A stretch of DNA of 39,691 nt from Novosphingobium hassiacum. Its GTDB lineage: Bacteria > Pseudomonadota > Alphaproteobacteria > Sphingomonadales > Sphingomonadaceae. The number at the start of each line of letters is the position of its first letter. Positions within the stretch are counted from its first letter, which is position 1. Below the pieces are notes generated by a model. That model had not been told where the DNA came from. It did no database searches and saw only the letters and a program-made list of their open reading frames with translations. Shown here piece by piece: positions 35,964 to 39,691 of the stretch. The DNA is taken from contig NZ_JACICY010000019.1 of NCBI RefSeq assembly GCF_014196055.1, positions 1 through 39,691 on the forward strand. Direction: 5' to 3'. A program made the translations under genes and the position numbers.

Positions 35964-36353
35964 TCAGTCCTCGTCGATGTCGGGCGCTCCCTCGTTGCTG
36001 TCCGAACGGCCCTTGGTGAGGAAGTCGACCTTATCGGCGATGATCTCGCAGCCGTAGCGCTTGGCGCCGCTCTGATCTTCCCACTGGGTGTAGTGGATGC
36101 GCCCCTCAACCGTCACGAGCTGGCCCTTGGTGCAGAACTTGGCGACGTTCGCCCCGAGGCCGTTGAAGCAGGTGACGCGGTGGAATTCGCTGTCCTTGGC
36201 GGTGTAGCCGTTCTCGTCCTTGTAGGTCTTGCCGTCCTTGCGGGCGGGCCGGTCGGTCACGACCGAAATCGAGGTGATGGTAGTTCCGCCAGTCGTGGTG
36301 CGGGTTTCGGGATCGCGGGCGATACGGCCGACGAGAATAACGAGATTGGTCAT
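35964..36353 (-). CDS. ssb: plasmid-type single-stranded DNA-binding protein
   Basis: 129 aa from the ATG at 36353 (AGGAG about 8 nt upstream); a longer open frame to 36587 lacks a start signal. The OB-fold pattern is clear: TNLVILVGRIARDPETR, then FHRVTCFNGLGANVAKF, then KGQLVTVEGRIHYTQWED. The C-terminus ends PDIDED: acidic, but without the DDIPF tip that recruits replication partners in chromosomal SSB, as is seen in some plasmid homologues. It probably coats the incoming transferred strand and moderates SOS induction. Its leader holds a conserved RNA fold (36427-36514). Confidence 0.9.
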   Translation of the reverse strand: MTNLVILVGRIARDPETRTTTGGTTITSISVVTDRPARKDGKTYKDENGYTAKDSEFHRVTCFNGLGANVAKFCTKGQLVTVEGRIHYTQWEDQSGAKRYGCEIIADKVDFLTKGRSDSNEGAPDIDED

Positions 36354-36426
36354 GGGTTTTCTCCTGATCGAGCAATCCGGGTCCATCCCGGCTGCGAACT
36401 GACAGAAGAAGCGGCCACCGGGCGAT

Positions 36427-36514
36427 CGCACCGCAGGGGAACCCGGATCCGGTTCGGGTGGTGCGGGCAGCCGGGCAAAGCTCGGCAACACGGCCGGACC
36501 TGATCCGGGTTGCG
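36427..36514 (-). ncRNA. conserved structured leader RNA, copy A (upstream of ssb)
   Basis: On the minus strand, CGCAACCCGG opens an 88-nt element that ends TTCCCCTGCGGTGCG. The outer stem pairs AACCCGGATC with GATCCGGGTT (10 perfect pairs), and an inner hairpin pairs GCCG with CGGC. Unpaired blocks CCGTGTTG and CTGCCCGC are identical to those in copy B (38723-38812), while the stems differ with pairing kept. It sits 73 nt upstream of the ssb ATG, so it is probably part of its 5' leader. Confidence 0.6.
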
Positions 36515-36648
36515 AACGACAGGGGGTTGATTCAAGGAAGGTTCGCGAAGAGCCGGTATGGCGCCTGGATGAATGGGCAGGTTCCATGTCTTATGTCAGT
36601 GTCATCGGCCCTGCTTCGCTCTCCCTTCCCGCCCCGGCACACAACCGT

Positions 36649-37080
36649 TCAGATTTCGACCCTGACTGACCTTCCCGTAGCAGGATGAGACCCAGCGACG
36701 GGCGGCTCACTGGCGAGTTCAGACTGGTCTGCCAGCCCTGCCAAGGGATCGTCGAGACGATGCCCCCTCAGCATCCAGGCCTGCGGTACAATGAGGCGCG
36801 CCCAATCCGCAAAGGAGGGGATATAGCCAAGATCCTCACGAACGTGCTGCTCGCCGATAAGGCGGACCGGAACGATCCGGCCGTCAGCATTGACGATCGT
36901 CGCCCCGAACAGGGTTTCGAGCATGAAGATGCCCTCGGCATGGTGCCGGAGCGCCCGGTGCCGGGGGTCTGCAAAGATCGCCTTGGACTGGTCGAACCAC
37001 TGGTGCAGCGGTAGGTAGTCGTCGGGCCTCCCGCCCCATTTCCGGACCGAGGACAGGGCGTGATAGTAGCAATGTGCCAT
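36649..37080 (-). CDS. DUF6915 family protein
   Basis: 143 aa. The sequence from MAHCYYHALSSVRKWGG through HQWFDQSKA, HRALRHHAEGIFMLE and RLIGEQHVREDLG matches what I recall of DUF6915, a His/Trp/Tyr-rich soluble domain found on alphaproteobacterial plasmids and phages. The last 35 residues are more variable. It is 9 nt downstream of the DUF6878-like gene, hence in the same operon. Conserved His and Asp residues could bind a metal, but no activity is known to me. Confidence 0.78.
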   Translation of the reverse strand: MAHCYYHALSSVRKWGGRPDDYLPLHQWFDQSKAIFADPRHRALRHHAEGIFMLETLFGATIVNADGRIVPVRLIGEQHVREDLGYIPSFADWARLIVPQAWMLRGHRLDDPLAGLADQSELASEPPVAGSHPATGRSVRVEI

Positions 37081-37089
37081 GATGCCCTC

Positions 37090-37551
37090 CTAAAGTTCCG
37101 ACGCGTTTTCGTCGTAGGCGGTATAGCGAACCTGGCACACGAGCACGAAGCTCGCCTCCGCCACATTGATCGCCAGTTCGCCGCAGGCCCCATCGTTGTT
37201 TTCCCACCCCGGGTGGTGTCGTTCGAGGGCAAGGTAGGCGAGCGATTCCAGCGCGGCTGGCAGCAGCACGGGGTCGGCGCGCTCCGTCTCATCGGGCCTG
37301 TCACTCGGGATTGGATTGAGCACTGCTTCGGGACAAGCCAGCGTGCCATCGGCGTCATCAAGGCAGATGATTTCCTCGACCGCGCCGCTGTCCCCAGAGC
37401 CATCGAACCGGACCTCGACTTTCGCGATTCCAGCCTGCCGTAAGCATGGAATGACCGCGTGCTTGAGGTGCTCTATTTCAACCTTAGCCTGCGCCTCGCG
37501 CTCGGCCTGGCGCGCTGAAAATTCAGCCAAGGCTGCTTTGAAGTCGGTCAT
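37090..37551 (-). CDS. DUF6878 family protein
   Basis: 153 aa. The N-terminal helix rich in charged residues (SARQAEREAQAKVEIEHLK) is followed by a beta/alpha part: IAKVEVRFDGSGDSGAVEEI, then FVLVCQVRYTAYDENASEL at the C-terminus. This pattern, especially the FDGSGDSG block, fits DUF6878. It is common on sphingomonad plasmids beside DUF6915 genes, as here. Ribosome-binding site AGGAGGA is at good spacing before the ATG at 37551. Function unknown. Confidence 0.78.
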   Translation of the reverse strand: MTDFKAALAEFSARQAEREAQAKVEIEHLKHAVIPCLRQAGIAKVEVRFDGSGDSGAVEEIICLDDADGTLACPEAVLNPIPSDRPDETERADPVLLPAALESLAYLALERHHPGWENNDGACGELAINVAEASFVLVCQVRYTAYDENASEL

Positions 37552-37636
37552 GGATAATCCTCCTGTGCTGTGCGGACATGCGGCCCACCCGCATGCCTCG
37601 CTGACACAGGCGCGTGCCTCCCCTCTTCAGCAGCAA

Positions 37637-37661
37637 CGCCAGCGCCGATGAGGCGCTGGCG
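37637..37661 (-). terminator. strong GC hairpin after the DUF2493 gene
   Basis: CGCCAGCGCC (37637-37646) and GGCGCTGGCG (37652-37661) form a perfect 10-bp stem with a 5-nt loop, 18 nt beyond the stop of the minus-strand DUF2493 gene. There is no U-run, so termination efficiency is uncertain; it may also protect the 3' end or lie in the leader of the DUF6878 gene. Confidence 0.5.
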
Positions 37662-37678
37662 CGAAGGGTGTTGCGCCC

Positions 37679-38632
37679 TCATTCGCTGCTTGGGGGAACA
37701 GCCTTGGGGCTGGTGCCCAGCGGACCGCGGCGGTCGACGACAGTGATCCGGCGCGTCTTGGCCTCGATCACAAGACGTTCAAGGACGCCATTGCCCGGGA
37801 ATGCGATAACGTAACGCGGATCGAGCGAAAGCATGCGCTCGTTGCGCTTGAAGCCCGCACGAGCGCCAAGCCGCATATCCAGCGAGAAGGTGACCTGAGG
37901 GACCTGTCGGCGCTCAGCCCACGACGATGCCAGGCGGTCGACGCCCTTGGTGTCGCCGCCATGGATCAGCACCATGTCCGCGACGCGGTCACGCACCTTG
38001 TCGAGCGTTGCCCAGACGTTGTTGGCAAAGGTCAGTGCATCTTCCTCGGTAGCGTGGCGGATACGGCCACCAGCGAAGACGACCGGCATGCCCTCGGGCA
38101 TTGCGGCACGCCGCTTGGCCTCGGCCCGCGCGCGCATGAAATCGCGGCCTTCGACCAGCGCGGAAGTGAGCATGGCGCCATGGTTGAACCGCGAGCTGGA
38201 AACCGGCTTCCAGGACGAACCAAACTCGTTGAGGTAGAGTGCGGCGGCGACCTCGCGCATCTCTTCCAGTGCCAGCATGGCGCTCTCGGCGCACTGGGCG
38301 CGTTCGACCTGGGTTTCGAGTTCATGCGTGTGGATTTCCGACCCATCGGCGGTGGCGACGAGTGCTCGGACTTCGTCGGTGGCGCGATCAAGGGACGTCG
38401 CCTTGCGCTGGGCGGAACGGTGGAACAGATTTACGAAGGCCCAACCGAGATCCTCGGCATCGACTTCGAGCGCGGTTCCAGAGAACAGCGCGAAAAGATC
38501 GGACCAGACGCCTTCGAGCGTCTGGACGACGGCTTCGCGGACCGGAAAATCGGTGCTGGTGACGGGGGCTGGACCGATCGAAAAACCGGCAAGATCGAGA
38601 CCTGCGAGTTGGTCGGTAAATGACGTGTGCAT
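37679..38632 (-). CDS. DUF2493 (SLOG/YpsA-related) domain protein
   Basis: 317 aa from the ATG at 38632 (AGGAGGA upstream); the open frame to 38800 lacks a start signal. The N-terminal half is helical and plasmid-specific. Residues about 190-290 form a Rossmann-like SLOG domain: MPVVFAGGRIRH, then MVLIHGGDTKGVDRLAS, then VIAFPGNG. Such domains bind nucleotide-like ligands and appear in conflict and stress systems; no catalytic function is assigned for DUF2493. It is preceded by copy B of the conserved leader RNA. Confidence 0.85.
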   Translation of the reverse strand: MHTSFTDQLAGLDLAGFSIGPAPVTSTDFPVREAVVQTLEGVWSDLFALFSGTALEVDAEDLGWAFVNLFHRSAQRKATSLDRATDEVRALVATADGSEIHTHELETQVERAQCAESAMLALEEMREVAAALYLNEFGSSWKPVSSSRFNHGAMLTSALVEGRDFMRARAEAKRRAAMPEGMPVVFAGGRIRHATEEDALTFANNVWATLDKVRDRVADMVLIHGGDTKGVDRLASSWAERRQVPQVTFSLDMRLGARAGFKRNERMLSLDPRYVIAFPGNGVLERLVIEAKTRRITVVDRRGPLGTSPKAVPPSSE

Positions 38633-38722
38633 GGGGTGTCCTCCTGACTGGTGTGACGCCGACGCCGCCATCGATGGCTGCTCCAGCGAGAGCCCGTCAG
38701 GGCCAGCGTTCAGGCGGAGCGC

Positions 38723-38812
38723 CGCACCGGAGGGGAACCCGCTTTGGCAGGCTGGCGCGGGCAGGGTTGGCCCAAAGCCAAGCCAACACGGGCCTGCCAA
38801 AGCCGGGTTGCG
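38723..38812 (-). ncRNA. conserved structured leader RNA, copy B (upstream of DUF2493 gene)
   Basis: On the minus strand, 90 nt from CGCAACCCGG to TTCCCCTCCGGTGCG. CTTTGGCAGG pairs with CCTGCCAAAG, extended by AACCCG with CGGGTT; the inner hairpin pairs GTTGGC with GCCAAC. Sequences at these stems differ from copy A but pairing is kept, while CCGTGTTG, CTGCCCGC and GGTTCCCCT stay the same. Located 90 nt upstream of the DUF2493 ATG. Confidence 0.62.
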
Positions 38813-38931
38813 GGGACCGCCGGCTGGCCCAGGGCCTCTCTCGCATGGAGCAGCCGATTGAGCGGCACCATTCGGGTCACTCGCGTCAGGAACGACTGCT
38901 GATCATGTCATGCCGACCGCCTCTGAGCAGG

Positions 38932-39354
38932 TCACGCAGCCCGTTTGCGGTAGACGCCCTCACCATTCGACATATGCCCGAGGCAGTCGTAGACGCCGAA
39001 TAGCGCATCGAACCGGGGCGCAATCTGTTGGAGCCAGCGCTGTGCCCGTGGCGAACGGGCGGTGCGCCATTCGGCATCCCAATAGGATCCATCGTCACGC
39101 TCGGCGATCCAGACCGCAACGAGGCTCCCGTAGCTCGAGACGCCGAAGTCGGCATAGGCGTTGCGCATGAGGATGCGATCCTCTCGTCCGCGCCAACCAT
39201 CGTGCGCCACCAGCGACGGAAAGGCACGGGCTGCGCGTTCCCGGAGATCGTCCCGCAACCACTCGTACTCGAATTCCCAGTCATCGGAATCCTCGACCTC
39301 GAGCACGGTGAAGGCGACTATGCTGCCCGCAGGATAGCTGACCGAACGGCCCAT
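38932..39354 (-). CDS. conserved plasmid protein of unknown function
   Basis: 140 aa from the ATG at 39354, with GAGGAAGG about 7 nt upstream; an open frame to 39510 has no start signal. It is acidic and Trp/Tyr-rich (DSDDWEFEYEWLRDDL, then WIAERDDGSYWDAEW). The C-terminus is basic and ends YRKRAA. Its even charge pattern and ribosome-binding site support a real gene. I do not recognise the family; similar acidic small proteins are common in the ArdC region of alphaproteobacterial plasmids. It lies 11 nt downstream of the ArdC-like gene and is probably in its operon. Confidence 0.7.
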   Translation of the reverse strand: MGRSVSYPAGSIVAFTVLEVEDSDDWEFEYEWLRDDLRERAARAFPSLVAHDGWRGREDRILMRNAYADFGVSSYGSLVAVWIAERDDGSYWDAEWRTARSPRAQRWLQQIAPRFDALFGVYDCLGHMSNGEGVYRKRAA

Positions 39355-39365
39355 GGCTTCCTTCC

Positions 39366-39656
39366 TCAGGCAGCCAGCGCGGCGGCGCTGGCCACGTCGA
39401 TTTCGGTGATCCCGCGGCCGCCAAGTTTGAGCAGGAGACCCGAGGCTTCCTCGGCCTTGGCGGCAGCCGTAAGGACGGCACGATCGTCTTCCTTGAGCAG
39501 CTTGAGCCAATGGCCAATATAGCTGGCATGGCTGTCGAGGTGGGTGACTGGCAGGCCCAATTCAGCCCCCAGCATCGCGCTGGAAAGCTCGGCGATATAT
39601 CCTGACAGTCCAGCCCCAATGTGAATTCCAGCAGCATTTTCCCGACCCGGTTTCAT
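39366..39656 (-). CDS. ArdC-like antirestriction protein, C-terminal half only
   Basis: 96 aa. YIAELSSAMLGAELGLPVTH, HASYIGHWLKLLKEDDRA and AAKAEEASGLLL correspond to the C-terminal part of ArdC-type zincin-like antirestriction proteins. The HExxH zinc site expected upstream is absent from this frame. The ATG at 39656 has GAGGAG about 8 nt upstream and lies in ATGA with the stop of another frame, so it may be a separately translated half. The frame is also open to the window edge, so a longer gene cannot be excluded. ArdC proteins protect incoming conjugative DNA from host restriction. Confidence 0.65.
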   Translation of the reverse strand: MKPGRENAAGIHIGAGLSGYIAELSSAMLGAELGLPVTHLDSHASYIGHWLKLLKEDDRAVLTAAAKAEEASGLLLKLGGRGITEIDVASAAALAA

Positions 39657-39691
39657 GCTGCGATCTCCTCGGACTGAGGCTGCTGAGCGTG
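39653..39691 (-). CDS. 3' end of an upstream gene, partial at window edge
   Basis: Twelve codons ending SEEIAA and TGA, with the stop overlapping the ATG of the ArdC-like frame (ATGA). Too short to identify. It could be the N-terminal part of a split ArdC or an unrelated gene in the same operon. Confidence 0.3.
   Translation of the reverse strand, partial: HAQQPQSEEIAA

Noticed and set aside
1..39691. CRISPR array or rRNA genes
   Set aside because: No regularly spaced repeats and no rRNA-like segments seen on either strand.

Overview
The window is about 60 percent GC and reads as alphaproteobacterial, most likely a sphingomonad (Sphingomonadaceae or Erythrobacteraceae). The evidence is a canonical alphaproteobacterial SOS box (GTTC-N7-GTTC), an S24/XRE repressor next to a tiny FGRxAVGDPRF protein, and a set of small plasmid genes (DUF6437-, DUF6915-, DUF6878- and DUF2493-like, ArdC-like) that I associate with sphingomonad plasmids and integrative elements. 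It looks like part of a conjugative plasmid or ICE carrying a large anti-phage island.

Layout. (1) 1-660: the 3' end of an IS3-family element abutting a truncated conjugation-like ORF, then a small membrane protein. (2) 755-12312, minus strand: a compact six-gene operon. In transcription order it encodes an SF1 HelD/UvrD-like helicase, an unrecognised 293-aa protein, two different BrxD-type P-loop ATPases, an Lhr-like helicase (BrxHI) and a RecB-nuclease/RNase H-like/SF1-helicase fusion of the TM0106 type. (3) 12313-12808: divergent regulatory region with a CG-alternating palindrome. (4) 12809-26923, plus strand: excisionase-type HTH regulator, brxE, brxA, brxB, brxC, pglX, pglZ, brxL, with overlaps or very short gaps. 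Arms 2 and 4 together form a complete BREX phage-exclusion island. BrxE, BrxD and BrxHI point to type 6, but it also has BrxL, a second BrxD-like ATPase and three accessory genes. Its BrxL lacks a visible Lon protease domain and ends in a domain strikingly like the phospholipase-D-like C-terminus of eukaryotic MITD1.

(5) 27047-27983: a divergent pair (tiny FGRxAVGDPRF protein and S24 repressor) with a LexA box between them. (6) 27988-34588, minus strand: conjugation operon of a ribbon-helix-helix-like accessory protein, TraD coupling protein, MobF relaxase/helicase and a trailing HNH nuclease. (7) 34589-35052: a likely oriT with an F-like nic sequence directly behind a small hairpin. (8) 35053-39691: plasmid housekeeping genes, including ssb and ArdC-like antirestriction, several in minus-strand clusters. 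Two non-adjacent leaders here, upstream of ssb and of the DUF2493 gene, contain the same roughly 90-nt RNA fold with compensatory base changes.

Working model: the element moves by MobF/TraD conjugation, carries ArdC-like and Ssb functions that help entry into a new host, and protects that host with an extended BREX system. All function calls come from reading the sequence against remembered family features; no database search was run.
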